From Arabidopsis thaliana (Eukaryota; Streptophyta; Magnoliopsida; Brassicales; Brassicaceae): 64,000 nt of DNA. The stretch's first letter is position 1. The number at the start of each line of letters is the position of its first letter. The notes below the pieces were generated by a model. It made no database searches, had not been told where the DNA came from, and saw nothing but the letters and a program-made list of their open reading frames with translations. The DNA lies in the NCBI RefSeq assembly GCF_000001735.4, contig NC_003070.9, forward strand, positions 124,001-188,000. Reading direction: 5' to 3'. Below, piece after piece: positions 1 to 12,731 of this stretch. The position numbers and the translations under genes are program-made.

Positions 1-3000
1 TAAATCATCTGGCCCCAGCTTTGCTCGAAGGATTCTTAAGGTTGTTTGCTCATGCTGAACACTTAAATGGTATGCCTCCATCAAGGAGAGCGCAATTGCT
101 ATGGCATGGTAGCTTGCAGCAGTCTGAAATTTGACATAATTAGCAAAATCAAATCAAGTTTCTTACATATTTATGTTCCCAAAACAAAAAACGAGCATCG
201 GGAAAAGAACCTGGATATGGTCCGGACCAAGCAACCTTTGATTACACTTGAGAGCTTTGTGAAGATACCTCAAGGCAACATGCACATTTCCTAGACCTTC
301 CTCCATCATGGCTACATTGATGTATGTAGCAGCAGTATTTGGATGAGATGGACCGCATGTGAGATGTAAGAGATACAACGCACGCTTAACATACCTAACA
401 AAAACAATCATATCCAGGTTTAGATGATGGAAAGAGACATCAAACATTTAAACCATCTAACCTCGCGATTCTTTTAAAATCAAGAGTGCTAAACTTACTT
501 GAGAGCCAGCTCTGTATGCTGAAGCCTATAATAGAAGACAGCAAGATCACCATAACTCTTCATTGTATCTGGATGATCAAGTCCAAGTTCCCTCTCATTG
601 ATGTCTAAAGCCTTTTGCTGATATATTGTAGCCTGTTTTAACAAAATCTTTTAGTTTCACAATTGTCATATAAAGGAAAGATATCACAATCTAACCATAT
701 AATATATACAGACCTGGTTAAAGTCACCAGTGTGATATAGAACCACAGCAAGTAAACTGTAAGCTCCGGCTGTCATTCTGTGATAGGGACCGCAAACTGC
801 TACGAGTTTAGCAAGAGCCTAATGGAGGAAAAAAAGAAAGAGACAAAACAACAAAACAAAATCATGACGCTGTATAAAAAACAAGTAATATGAAGAAATA
901 GCTGAGGAGTAGACATGGACCTTCGTTCCATATGTAACTGCATCTTCAAGCTTTCCTTTGTCTAAAGCTGTTTTAGATGACTCCAGAAGTTGCCTTCCAT
1001 CAGCAGATGAACATGCTGCTTGCTGCATAGATTTAAAATAGAAAGTCTGAATAACTATGGCTGACTAACATATTAGAAAGAATCCTGATTCAGATAGAAC
1101 ATTTTTCCTAATATCTATTGTCTTGTCCGTTACCTTATGCACTGGGACAAGACTAACCACATCTGTTTTCCGGAAAGGTGCAGGAGAATCCATGTCAAAG
1201 TCCCTTGGAATCAACTCAATACCAACCTGACAAATAAAATTTAAATCACAATTTCATTAGTCAATATAGTAATTAGCAACAACTTTATAACTCAATCAAA
1301 TTTTCGGGTTAGAGCATTCATAAATTACCTTATGGCATAAGCCTCGGAGAATGGCAAACTTCCGTAGATCCTTGTAACTGAAGGCATTAAGATCATAATC
1401 ATACCGTTTCTTCAAGAATTTCTCCAACCATCGGAAGATCAGAGGATGTACATTCCAAGGGTTATGTGGTGTTGCTGCAACATTTTCAGGAATCCCAAGC
1501 ATCATGTTCAAAGCAGCAGCTACTTTTATAGCTATTTTGTCAGTGTCAGTAGCAACAGCAGAAATCACCGCCTGGAGGATATGCTTAAGGGCTCTTACTA
1601 TCATCTCATGAACACACAGCGATTGTACATGTGACAATTTATCTGAAAGCTTCACCTATTGTCACCATAAAAAAGATATGGATGATCAAAATTCATCTTG
1701 AATAGTTTCTAAGAAACACGAGGTTAAGAAAGCCAACTTACAACATATCCTAAAGAACGCATCCGAAGACCTCTTGTGTGCATAAAATCAGTTAGAGTCC
1801 GGCCATCGACTGGGGAGAGCTCCAATGAACCAAAATCTGCAACCTGCATTCCGTGATAAAAGAAAATTCGCATGATTTGTTACTATTTTAATACTACCAA
1901 TAGACAACACTACAACAAAATTTAGACTCATTTACCAGTTTCGGAATAGCAACTTCAGTATAATAATTCTGTGCCAAGTCGACAAGTTCTTGCAAAGACT
2001 GGAGCAAATATTCTTAGTTAGCACACAATTAAGTAAATAAACATAGAGCAACAAATTGAAGTTGTAGTGTAAAACCTTGTGATGAAGTCCAGTATCTGAC
2101 TCTTTTAGGCGAGTGAAGGCTGCATCAGACAACAAATTCTTCAAGATGAGCACATTTTCTTGAGCATTCTTCTCAGCATCGGATTGCAAAGATGCAGCAG
2201 TATCAGCCTCTGAAGAAACCGCATCGACTTGAGACGATAATGCAGTCTGCGGCGTCTTAGGGCTGCTCACATCTGTTTTCTTTTTGCTGCTATTGAGGGA
2301 CTTAAGCGGTTTCCCAAGCCCTTCAACCTTCAATTCATTCTTAGACTTTTCACCGGTTTGTTTTTTGTCCTTTTCTGTATTCTTTTGGTCTTGTAAATGC
2401 TGTATCCAACAAGCTCCAAGCTCCCATCTCATGATACTATCCCTGTCTATCTCCTCTCCCTCAAGCTTAGCAATGCTTTCTTCCAGCATTTTACTTACAA
2501 ATTCCCGTGAAGATGTAAGTTCATCATCGTGTTGCTGAGGTGTTTTCTTGTTCTGCTCAGGAGAGGATTTATGGAGAAGGAATCTCAAACTGTAAAACAA
2601 CATCAAAAAAAAGTTACACAGTAATTAACAAATACGCTAAAGAGACAAAAGATGAATGTCTTTTCATTAAGTAAGAAATTATCACCTATTGATATTTAGA
2701 GCATTAGCACCACCTTCAGGCTGTTCAAGGAGGTCAACAATTTGAGAAGGTGGGCTTAACTCCTCACTCTCCTTCTCTAATTTCACAACAGCAATGTAAC
2801 CACAGTACTTAAGACTTATAGTTCCTAAAGTAGCAACGTCCTGCACCCATTGTAAAACCACAGTTAAAACAATACAGATGAGGAAACAAAAAATTAAACA
2901 TGGAAAAAGTGGGGAAGGTTTAAAAAACACTGACATGAGCAGCAGTATTTTCATCAGCTGTAAGTCCCTTGAGAAGGTTCCGTTCCATCAGCTTCTTTTT

Positions 3001-6000
3001 ATCCAAACCAGTGGCTTGAATTCCATCGATTTTTGTATCCACTTTACTACTTGCATTTGAAGTATCCCTTGTAACCGTAACAGTCAAGTCTCTAACTGTC
3101 TCGGAATAGAGAACTTCGGAGTCTTCTTCAGCCAGTACTGGCTCAGCCATTACTTTCTGAACAGCCTTGATGGCTCTGAAAGTCGCGACATCAACAAAGA
3201 GGTTGTGAAGAAGAAACACTTTTCTGTCTCTGACTTGTCTCTCCTCTGCTGTTTTGCAAGGCATAGATGCGATAAAGGCGAATTCGTTGGACCATGGAAC
3301 CAAGTCGTAGCTGCCATCTCTCCCTTGACCACCACCATCCCCTCCCCATCTCTCATCCTCAACAGGGAGAGGCGGAAACGCTGCTGGTGACTGCGCCGCA
3401 GTAGGCGGGATGAGCCATGTGTTAGCTCTAAACCCATATGGAAGATTTCCAAACTGCAAATAAATGAAATACTCATTAACTGCACCCAATTCAAACATCC
3501 ACTAAATCCTCATTCAGATAGAGAAATATACCTTATTGCGCTCCGAAAATGCTTTCAGAAGATCACTGTAAGCCTAAGCATGATAAAAGAATAAGATTAA
3601 CAATCACGTTCAACACAAAATCCAGTAACAAATAAGAACATATGACTTACATTATCGAAGGCTCTACTGATTTGTCTAAGCAAATCAACAAGATTGTGAC
3701 ATATTATTCTTTGTTTCCCAATGCTGTAAAATCCTTTTCTGCAACCTTCAATATGAACGAGCTTCCCATTACAAAGCTTCACCTGATAAAAAAAACATTA
3801 AACGATATCACCAAAAGCCAATTGCGCAATAAATAGAAATATGTGTGATTCATCATCATAGGCTTACATCAATGGAGAGAAGATGATCTTCCTTGGCTAT
3901 ATCTTCAGTTTCCCGCTTAGTCGCGAGCCGAATATCTATAAAACCCTAATTACTGTAAGTTGGGACAAAATCGATCAAAGCAGGACATCGAATCTAGGGT
4001 TTAAGGGAGAGACAAATACGAGCATACATTGAAGAGGAGGAGTGAGATGAGCGAGAGAGAAAAACTCGTAGAAACTTCCAAGCTTAGGGAAAGAGTGGCT
4101 AGTCTCTCCGGCTTCATCAACCACAGTATCCTTCGACGCAGGAGACGGCGGAGGCGACGTATCCGACTGTTTAGAATTCTTTCCACCTCCCTTAACCTGC
4201 GCACTTTTCACGGAGTCTGATTTCTCCGGCGACGGACCGAAGCAAGTGGTACAGGCGACGATGTCAAGCAGCCGTCTAACGTGCGCCACTGCTGTTCCTT
4301 CATTGTAATCCTCTGGCAACAAAAAGAAATCACAACGGTCTCACGAATTAAAGAAAAGGCACAAAAGTAAAGTGACGTCGTTTGGCAGATAAATAGAAAC
4401 GGCAGCGTTTAGGTTTTCTAAGTTATTTCCGTTACGGCGCAGTAACGGCGTCATATTTGATGCGCGAGAGAAGTTTACCTTCCGTTAACGTGAGAACACA
4501 GGGTTTAAGGGCCGACACATCCACTGTGTCTTTTAACCGCGATCCTCTTATCTGCAACCAATCTTGAGTCAGAACGTGAATTTGATTTAACTATTTTACC
4601 ACAGTCAATTTTTTTATACTCTTTATGGGATGATTTTGAATAAGGCAATTCTGGTAAAATATCTGTTATCTAAAAACAGAAAAGGAAACTCAATTGTCAG
4701 ACTAGCAAAATTCAATGACACTATATTCTTTTCTTTATTTCTCAGATGAAAAAGTCATTTTCCTTTACTTTTTTAGCTCACTTTATTTTTAGGATCCTAA
4801 GAAATTCCACAATAAACATGAATATTTCTGGACCATCAAACATTAACAAGTAACCAACAATCGTGAACCAGAGAAACAAGTAACTAACATGGAACAATTT
4901 AGAAACTTCCACTCACTCAGATTATTTTTACCTCATTTTTCTTTTGTTAAAATCTCAGGTTATTTACCTCATGGGAGAGCGAATAATTGGTGACGTGGCA
5001 GGTGTCGAAGTTAACCGATAACAGCCGCCGAACATCTATGATCCTGTCCGTTGATATGCCCTGTTTCAGACATTTTCTCTATAAAATCCACTTTTGATAA
5101 TTTTATTTTTGGAATAATAAACATATGAAACCTATACCTAACATACGGCAAAAAAAAATCATTAATATTATTAATTTCAAACAAGAAAACATTTGTAACA
5201 AATATTCGAGTAACAAAATACGAATATAGATAAACATGTTTTCTGACGACAAAAGATGATACACATGTTTTCCATATAAACATTTCACTGTCTATGTAAC
5301 GTCTACGTAATATTATTGACCAGAATTATGAGAAACTAATGAATTATTTAACAATCGAAAATTTGTGTGTTACACACAGTTTTGTATTTTTCTACACGTT
5401 CAAATAATGATAAAATTTAAGAAGATAATTCTAAGTCAAGGAAATGATTTTTTATTTTTTTTCAAAAAATTAATACAACAAGTATAAGTGTAAACCTATC
5501 ATTTTGTAGGTAACGTGTCTTGCCTTATCCCGGAAAAACGACATCATAAAAATAAATCGAGTGCACATTGGGAGTTTATTTATATATATCAGAAATGAAT
5601 TTAAAAGCACTAGTTCTGATTAAACTAAATAAAATCTTTGAATTTTAAAAATATAAAGATAAACTTTCATCAATATGCTATAAGTTCAATACTGAAACTA
5701 ATGTTATATAAATTAGTTAATTGCATAAAAGGGATATAACAAAATTCAGAGAAAATATCGGTACCAAAAAAAAAACAGTTGTAAACACGCAAGAAATATG
5801 AAAATTTTACATAAATTCGAAAATGATGCTAGAAAATAAATCACACACAGACCTTCAAAATAGCCTCCGTTTCATCCGGAAGGTTTACAATGACATCCAC
5901 GATAACCGGGAGAACTGCACATAAACCGTAAGGCGTAAACCATCATGATTCATATAGAGAACTGAGAAATTAATTATTGGTTAAGAAGTAATTTTATTGA

Positions 6001-6099
6001 AATTCATATTGATTAAGGTTTTCGTCGTTGGTTGGTACCTTTCTCTTCCTTCTTCTTCTTATCTCCTTTTGTCTTTCCACGGTTGTTCTTGGGAGCCAT
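1..6099 (-). CDS. REC1: REC1-like CLU/TPR protein, N-terminal part (C-terminus runs off the left edge)
   Basis: This is a large clustered-mitochondria-like protein with tetratricopeptide repeats, recalled as AT1G01320 (REDUCED CHLOROPLAST COVERAGE 1), which affects how much of the cell chloroplasts fill. I read 20 coding exons: 6039-6099, 5853-5914, 4968-5060, 4479-4551, 4028-4312, 3868-3935, 3651-3782, 3532-3573, 2935-3453, 2686-2840, 2076-2589, 1936-1998, 1742-1843, 1329-1655, 1134-1226, 921-1022, 714-818, 499-632, 211-394 and 1-123. They sum to 1,079 codons in one unbroken phase. The start [17 protein letters not shown] is lysine-rich. The CLU-type core lies in exons 2935-3453 and 1329-1655. 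TPR-like helices ([20 protein letters not shown] type) appear in the last three exons. An acidic/Ser-rich linker lies in 2076-2589. The full protein should be near 1,800 residues, so about 700 are missing. The family is certain; the exact locus rests on memory. Confidence 0.93.
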
Positions 6100-7811
6100 T
6101 TCTTCTAGAGCTTTTTTTCTTTTCTTTTATTGAAATAAACAAATAATATCTGAAAACAAATTCAACTTGGTTAATTGCAATAATCTCATTGTCAAATATG
6201 CATTCAAATGTATAATTTTGTAGGACTCAAACCTCATAAAGAACCCATAAAACTAAAACTAAAGTATACGATATAAACGTTCAAAATCTTATCCAAAACA
6301 AAATGGTTTACTGAAACATATATATAACACGAACTTGGAAAACAGATATTCAAATTTTTTTCAATAATTACCGAGTGAGAGGAATAGCGGGAGCTAACAG
6401 AAGAAAAATATATGAAAATTCTAAAAAGAGAATAAGGGATGAGAAAGAGTTTATAAGAGAGTTTGTTTAGTGGTTCGAAGAAAAGCTGAAACTGGAGAAA
6501 CGGTGTGAGAGAGAGACACAGAGAGTGTGTTAAAAAAAAGGTTTGAGAGAGTGATAAGGAAGGAAGGGCGGAGATTCAATAGTCAGATGGCTAGAATGGC
6601 TTTTTATGGACGTTCATGGCAGTTTCCTGTAATTATCTTCTCTTTACATGGGTGTTTTCGTATTTTTGTCTTGATCGAAATTTCCTTCCTTGTTTCACCT
6701 TGATTTCTTACCTTTTAGGGCCTCTAAAGTCGTTAATGGGCCTAAGTGATTGTCTTATTTATAGGCTTGTTGTTCGCTGCTTTTTGGATTATTCTATTTG
6801 TGCCCCTTTCTACTTCTATCACAAATTCATGCTCTCTGCGTCAGAACCAGTTTTTTAAAAAAGTAAATGCAGAAATGGTAACTTAACTGCCCAGTTAAAA
6901 GAGTCTAAGAAATCACGTTATTAGGTATTATATGGCTCAAAAATGTGTATTTTGTTTGAAGCACGAGCTTGTTGGTCCAGATATTTTTGTATGTTTCCAT
7001 ATAAAAGCAAGCTATAATTAGTTCAAACAATCACACGTTCTTTGATCATTAATTTTTTTTAATCACAATGAACATTAAGGACTCTTAACATACACGTTTT
7101 TGTAAGCAAAATCAAATTTTATCATAATAAAATAAATAAAGGTTTTTTTTATGTATGAAGAAAATGAGAGCAGGCGATTTTGTCGTCCAGTAATGTTGGC
7201 AATGGCAGGGGTCACAAGTGGAAAGAAGAAACAAAGATGCGGGACCATTTGTCTTAAATGGGTCCCACGTAAAATGGGTATTCCAACGAATCGGAGCCGC
7301 ACACTTTCTTAACCTGACTGCAATCAGACGGTGCTAGATGGACCACGTAAAGCTGCCTCCTCCCGTTATCCTATTCCACAAGTAACCAAACGAAATGGCC
7401 AATTTGTCCATACATTCTGTAATTCTTTTTTCCTTTCCGAAGTAATGTATTTATCGTTTCACTCGTAAATTTTTGTAAATATATTATTCATATGTTGAAT
7501 ATTATGTAACTTTCATTCTTTAGAAATGATAATCTCTATACGAAATTTTAGCATGAAACTAGATTATAATTTGGTTGACCATAAAAATGAACAATGAAAT
7601 GGATTAATAGATTTTTCCGAAAACAGGTTAATCTTACGATCATGAAGAGTGATAAGGTTTAACATTATCTTCCACTCCGATCAATCTTACGGAAGAAGAG
7701 ATGAATTTGGGGATTAGCATTCTCTCAGGTGGTTGTTGATAAAAAAGAGATGAAAGTACTCTAGGGTTACTTGTAGTATATATAAACGCAAGCTCAATAT
7801 GTTGGTCTGCT
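6100..7811. other. REC1 leader and upstream region
   Basis: This holds the 5' leader of the minus-strand gene ending at 6099. A likely leader intron lies near 6125-6370, where a minus-strand donor GTAATT reads at about 6369. A purine-rich stretch follows to about 6560. From 6600 to 7800 I see AT-rich sequence with short plus and minus ORFs of low quality, and no RNA gene. A direct repeat at 7690-7730 is listed separately. Confidence 0.5.
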
Positions 7812-7983
7812 TTATACAGGAGCGGGACTTAAAAAAAGGAAACACTGAAAACCGACATACGAAAGAGACGTTGATATTATACCGAACAAAACCAAAAGGA
7901 AACATTGGTTGGTTTGCTTTGATTTCTCAAGGAAGAAGAGAGAATGAGTGAGATGTTGTTGGAGATTAGCATTCTCCCTCAGG
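7690..7983. repeat. Imperfect direct repeat, two copies about 250 bp apart
   Basis: The stretch GGAAGAAGAGATGA...GGGATTAGCATTCTCTCAGGT at 7690-7730 recurs as GGAAGAAGAGAGAATGAG...GGAGATTAGCATTCTCCCTCAGGT at about 7931-7984. The strongest shared core is GATTAGCATTCTC. The second copy lies within the doubtful minus-strand ORF at 7812-8222. It looks like an old local duplication. Confidence 0.6.
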
Positions 7984-8222
7984 TTTTCATTATTAGGTTC
8001 TTCCAAAATAAAAAGGAAACTTTCGATTGTTTCCTTCTTCAAGAAAAGACATAAACGCAAAAAAGTTTCTTTAAACTCGGGAGTCAAAACAAGTTTAAGT
8101 AAAGTCCTAAACCTGACAGACCTTCTAACACTAGCCATTCTCTCATAACCAACCCCAGTTTTGCTATGCATTAGCTTGAAAGCTAAATATGCTTTTCCCA
8201 CTTTCCTCAATGCATTGATCAT
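7812..8222 (-). CDS. Hypothetical small protein, uncertain
   Basis: This 136-codon minus-strand ORF starts with a true ATG (MINALRKVGKAYLAFK) and sits about 190 bp beyond the 3' end of CNGC10. The first 60 residues are basic with helical character (VRRSVRFRTLLKLVL). The C-terminal third is hydrophobic and could hold a membrane segment (CFLLVLFGIISTSLSY). I recognise no family. Part of the ORF is one copy of a local direct repeat, which weakens the case for a conserved gene. No clear TATA box or splice sites decide the matter. It could be an unannotated lineage-specific gene or chance. Confidence 0.3.
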   Translation of the reverse strand: MINALRKVGKAYLAFKLMHSKTGVGYERMASVRRSVRFRTLLKLVLTPEFKETFLRLCLFLKKETIESFLFILEEPNNENLRENANLQQHLTHSLFFLEKSKQTNQCFLLVLFGIISTSLSYVGFQCFLFLSPAPV

Positions 8223-8413
8223 CAGATCGAGTCTCTAACTATACCTCCATGTGTGATGCTGAACTGAAGTAGCCAAAGTTAAGCGGCGCATAAGAGCCAG
8301 CCATTATTTCAATTTCTGTTAGTTGATAAACAATTTTTTACATTTTATTGGTTCAAAGTTCAAACCATTGTTTTTACACTTTATTCCACACACTATACAC
8401 ATGCAAGAGAGAT

Positions 8414-11216
8414 CTAAGGGTCAGTTGTATGATTGGCGGTGAAGTCAGGCTCGGTGGGTTTTTGAGGTAGCAAAGGAAGAGTGTAGCGAGGAGGAAGGTT
8501 GGAGATATTGTGCCTCAGATTGTGAAGCGCGTTTGATGCGAAACGCGACGCGTAAAGAGCGCCTCCAAGGCTCAAGGACGACGACACGGTTGCAGCATTG
8601 TGTTCTTTATCTTGACTAGCGAGCGCTTCTCGGAGACGATCTTCTTCATCGCGTAGTGACTTGGCTAACTTCCTCCGACAGTATCTCCTCCACGCTGCTT
8701 GTATAAAAGACACGCTCCATGTTCTCCATTGCACTGAGTAAAACCTGTATATATAATCAAGATCCGGTTAAGAAGATCCAAAACCGAAAACAGAGCCAAA
8801 GAAGCTGATGGGAGTGACCGAACCGAAAAGTATGTTGGAGTTGCTTGCTATGGAGGCGTCTGAATTGTGAAGCGACAGACTTGAGATCCTCAGCTGTGAG
8901 AGCAAAGGCTTCGACTTCAGTGAGAGCTTGAACTGTTCTTGTCGAGATGGGAAAGTGAGAAGAAGATTGAGGATCTAATGCCCACGGGAGAAGATCTTCT
9001 CCGCAGAAATCACTTGCCTTTAGGTTCACGGCATTGAAGAACCCACTTCTTCCTCCATTAGTGGTGGCACTTACCAGTCTTCCTCTCATAACAAACAACA
9101 TTTCCCCAACAGGATCTCCTTCACGGATCACGTAACTGTTCTCGGTGTAGAGCACAGGTCTTAGCCTATCGCAAACCGCGTCAAGTAACTGCTCATCCAT
9201 TATCTCAAACAAAGGTACCTACCATAAACATCATATAATTTGGATTCTGAGGGTTCTTTAGTTCAGTTTATGGAAGAAAAAGAGAGAAAGCTTGTTACTC
9301 ACTTTCTTGAGGAGATCGAGGCAAAGATGGCGTTTAATATCTCTTCTGAGGTCTTTAGGGAGGTTACGAAGAAGGGTTTCTTCTTCAACTCCTCTTGTCT
9401 CTTGCCATCTATATTGTTCATATCTTCTGATACGTTTCCTCAGGTCTTCAGGTAACATTCTATGAGACATCCACTGCTCTGCATCTCTCTTTCTCACCCT
9501 CATTTCCTCTTCTCGAACTGTTGTTGACTCCAAATATTTCTGCAACAGCAAACAAAAATTACATGCGTGTCCTGAGTAACTTATATGTAGCATTATGGAA
9601 CAAGTCCAGAAAATGAGAAGCGATTATTTGAGGCTAATACCTGCATATTGCCGATAAGTAGAGCAAATAAGACTAGTCCAGATATGCAGATTGATATAGC
9701 AAATATGATTTCACCAACGAATTTGCTAGTTTGGAGATTCTGTCCCAATGCACTGCAACAACAAAAGCAACTTGTGAGAATGATGACTTGTTTAAATTGT
9801 GACAGATATATATGCTTAAGATGCAAATATAAACAGGTCATTTCACGGCTTAAAATCTCCAAATATAGCTAGTTAGTTATTGTCAACAGTTTTATGTGTG
9901 TCTTACAAACCTCAGATTTCGAAGACCCCACCAGAAGCAGTAGAAGAATTTCTTCCAGAAATCATGTGATTCAACAACGCCACTCTTAAGAGCATCAGTG
10001 AAGATGCCAAAGTTGAAGATGGTTGAGTTTGTTATATCACCAGGGTCGAGAAATGGGCAAGAAGTGGTCAGGAAATTGTTGCTAACGTTACGATCGTTTT
10101 CACAGTAGAGGAATTTCATATTACAACCTTTTGTCTTCTCGCATGCCTCTTGCCAGCATCTGTCTTCTCGTTCTACTGAGATTAAGTACCATAAAGCTCC
10201 AAACACCTGAATAAGTAAGTTTAACATATAACCTTTAATATGCATTTACATGTATAAAGATTCAGTCATCAAAAGATCCGAAACTCACATGACTGGCTAA
10301 CATATAGAGAGAGAGGTTCCAAGCAGCTCCAGCCCATGCTGTTTCAGTAACAATGCCAGATGTTCTTGTCACTTCAGTGTAAAGCGGATACATACGGAGA
10401 ATCCGAGGAACATATTGAGCAATTATGGAAAATTTAAGGTAGTCTTTTGTTAGCAAAGAGACTGGCTGGTTGACGCTTGGAATAACGGCTAAAACTACTA
10501 TCTGCAAAAGTTAAGAAGCCAGAGGATTCAAAAAGAAATGATCATTGACATTTTGAACAAGTAATCAAACTAGTCATTTACCTGTGGGAGAGGAAGGATA
10601 GAGAGTAGATCAATGATGAAGTAAGAAGAGAGATACTTTAAGGCTATTGCCTTAGCATCATCTACCAGTTCACCTCTTCCAAAAACCCGCGAAGAAGGAG
10701 CGATGTAAGCTGTCCTGAACTGAAACACAATGTGAATAATGTAAAAGGCATCGATGAGCGTACGAAGCAAACTCGCAGCTATCTCCAACTTTGAGTCCAA
10801 AGTAAGACAGTGCCTTGCGCTATCGACAATGGGAATGTAGAAAAACAATGGATCAATCGCCAAAGCAACCACACAAGCAAATAAAAATATTTTGTTCCAG
10901 TTCTGGAGAAACGAATCCTGCGGGTTTATGATGTTCTTCCGAGTAACACTAGATGTTTCCTTGTGGTCAGGATCCTTATGTGAAGGGAAACTCAATGGCT
11001 TCTTGAATCCCCATTTTACATTCTTGAAAACTCTATCTAAAGAAGGTCTAGCTTTTCTTCCATAACCATATTCAGAGGATAATGGTTTGCCTTCATCTTT
11101 GAACCTAAACAAAATCATAAGAAAATGAGATAGTAGAAAAAATCATTCAACTATGAACTGTTTTCAAGATTTTCTGTAACTACCAACCTTACACGATTAT
11201 CATGGCTAAATGCCAT
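8414..11216 (-). CDS. CNGC10: Cyclic nucleotide-gated ion channel CNGC10
   Basis: This is a plasma-membrane cation channel of the plant CNGC family (recalled AT1G01340). Exons are 11188-11216, 10582-11104, 10289-10501, 9911-10206, 9641-9752, 9303-9539, 8824-9218 and 8414-8744, giving 711 residues, the known length. The N-terminal MAFSHDNRV comes from a 29-nt coding exon. Six membrane spans cover roughly residues 85-400. The pore region reads FFYCFWWGLRNLSALGQN, with the plant-type GQN filter. The C-linker and cyclic-nucleotide-binding domain follow, with the phosphate-binding stretch GDPVGEMLFVMRG. An IQ-like calmodulin site (IQAAWRRYCRR) lies near the C-terminus. The gene is transcribed away from the CCCH-RING gene at 12732. 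The first intron has two possible donors; only the one at 11187 keeps the frame. Confidence 0.96.
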
Positions 11217-12731
11217 CAGCCAAACCCTTGTATATTTCAACTGATCTTTCGCTTACAGGGTGACGAGTCCTAACATTATAATAAGAACCAAAACTTAAGA
11301 CATACGAATTCTTCTACATGATTACGTACAATGATAATCCCCAATACCAATTAAAAATAAGCAAGTAGACACCTAACTACAAATACAATTGTGTTGTGTG
11401 TATGTGTTTTTAAATATTTCTTTCTTGAAAAGGTTAATTAGAGAACCTAGAATCAGTCAATTTCCACCTAACATTAGATTATACCAAATCCTGTAATTCC
11501 TACCCATTCCTGCTCAATAAATGGAAACCACACGAACAACTTAAAAACACTGTTCATCAAAGATAAGAAATCCAAATTTCAAAAAACCATTGACCATAAA
11601 CGAAAGACATATATCTAAGCGTTTCGGTTCTGAGAAACAGCAAAATAAATTCAGACGAAAAAGAACAAAAACGGAAATCGGAATCAAAATTCTATCATCA
11701 AACTAACCTGAAACGAAGTAGGTAACGGCGAGATAGTAAGATTCGGCTAATAAACGGAAGTCGGTGAACGGCGTTTTCTTCAATTCAAGCAACTGGTCCC
11801 GTCGTCGCTGGAAAGAGAGAGAGACTCATATGGCGGTTACTTGTATCTCTCTCTGTATATTGTTTCCTGGAAAAGTAGTATATGAGAATTTTATTATACG
11901 ACAAAAAGGGAGGGAAAGAGGAATATTATGCAATTAAATATTATAAAGTCTGTTCAATTGAAAATCATTTCATAAAACAATTTCATTCAGATGAATGACT
12001 TGGTCAAAGTCAGACGGCGAGAATAAGCAAGTTGCCAAATTTTAAGTACCGGGCCCATTATGAATATTGAGCCCATTTAGATTCATGACCCAAAATGAAG
12101 TAACCGCCCCACCATATGTTCCTTATTTCTTTTCTCTTCACACTGATTTATTTTCTGTCGGAAAATACGGACGGCGTCGTCGTTCTTTTTGACGGTGTAG
12201 CTCACCGGCGTCGATTTTTAGATTTTTTTTTAAGGTAACATATTCTTCCTTGTGTTTAATCTCCATACTTTTGATCTACTTTTCGTTCTTGTTTAGTCTT
12301 TAGTGTTGTTCGAGCTTTTGTCTCCAATTTCAATCAATTCAAAGGGTTTTTAGATTCCAAATTTTGTAGCTTCCGTTGACACATCGAGTTGTCGAACTGT
12401 GTTTCGGATTGATCTGTCTGGAGCTTCTATTTCTGCTTCCTTATCTACTGTGAATGAAATTGCCACCGATATAGATAGTTAGCTAGGGTTTATTCGTGAG
12501 CTCGCGTAGATGAATTAGGAAGAATTCAGGTGATCATTTTTATGTTGCATTGTCTATTATTGTAACTGAATCTGGAGAAATTTTGATAAAATTGTTGTTT
12601 GACTCAGTGCAAACAAATTTACAAGTTTTCAGGAAATTGACTTAATACTAATCTTGAATTTTGCAGGGAAACACTAAGCAGCAAATTACAAGTGGGTGAT
12701 TTGTGTTTGTTACATAGTCTTATATCTAACT
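11217..12731. promoter_or_regulatory. Divergent promoter and leaders of CNGC10 and the CCCH-RING gene
   Basis: CNGC10 (minus) and the gene starting at 12732 (plus) share this 1.5 kb. The CNGC10 leader runs to roughly 11,840 and appears to contain introns (AG/GT signals near 11,270 and 11,705). A GA-rich tract, GAAAGAGAGAGAGAC, lies at 11811-11825. The plus-strand gene has a leader from about 12,140, with an intron ending in TTTTGCAGGG at 12668. The space between the two leaders is only about 300 bp, so a shared bidirectional promoter is likely (inference). Confidence 0.5.

Noticed and set aside
6616-6858. 80-codon plus-strand frame upstream of REC1
   Set aside because: It has a true ATG, but composition (Leu, Phe, Cys, Tyr) suggests a chance frame in T-rich DNA; no family or splice context.
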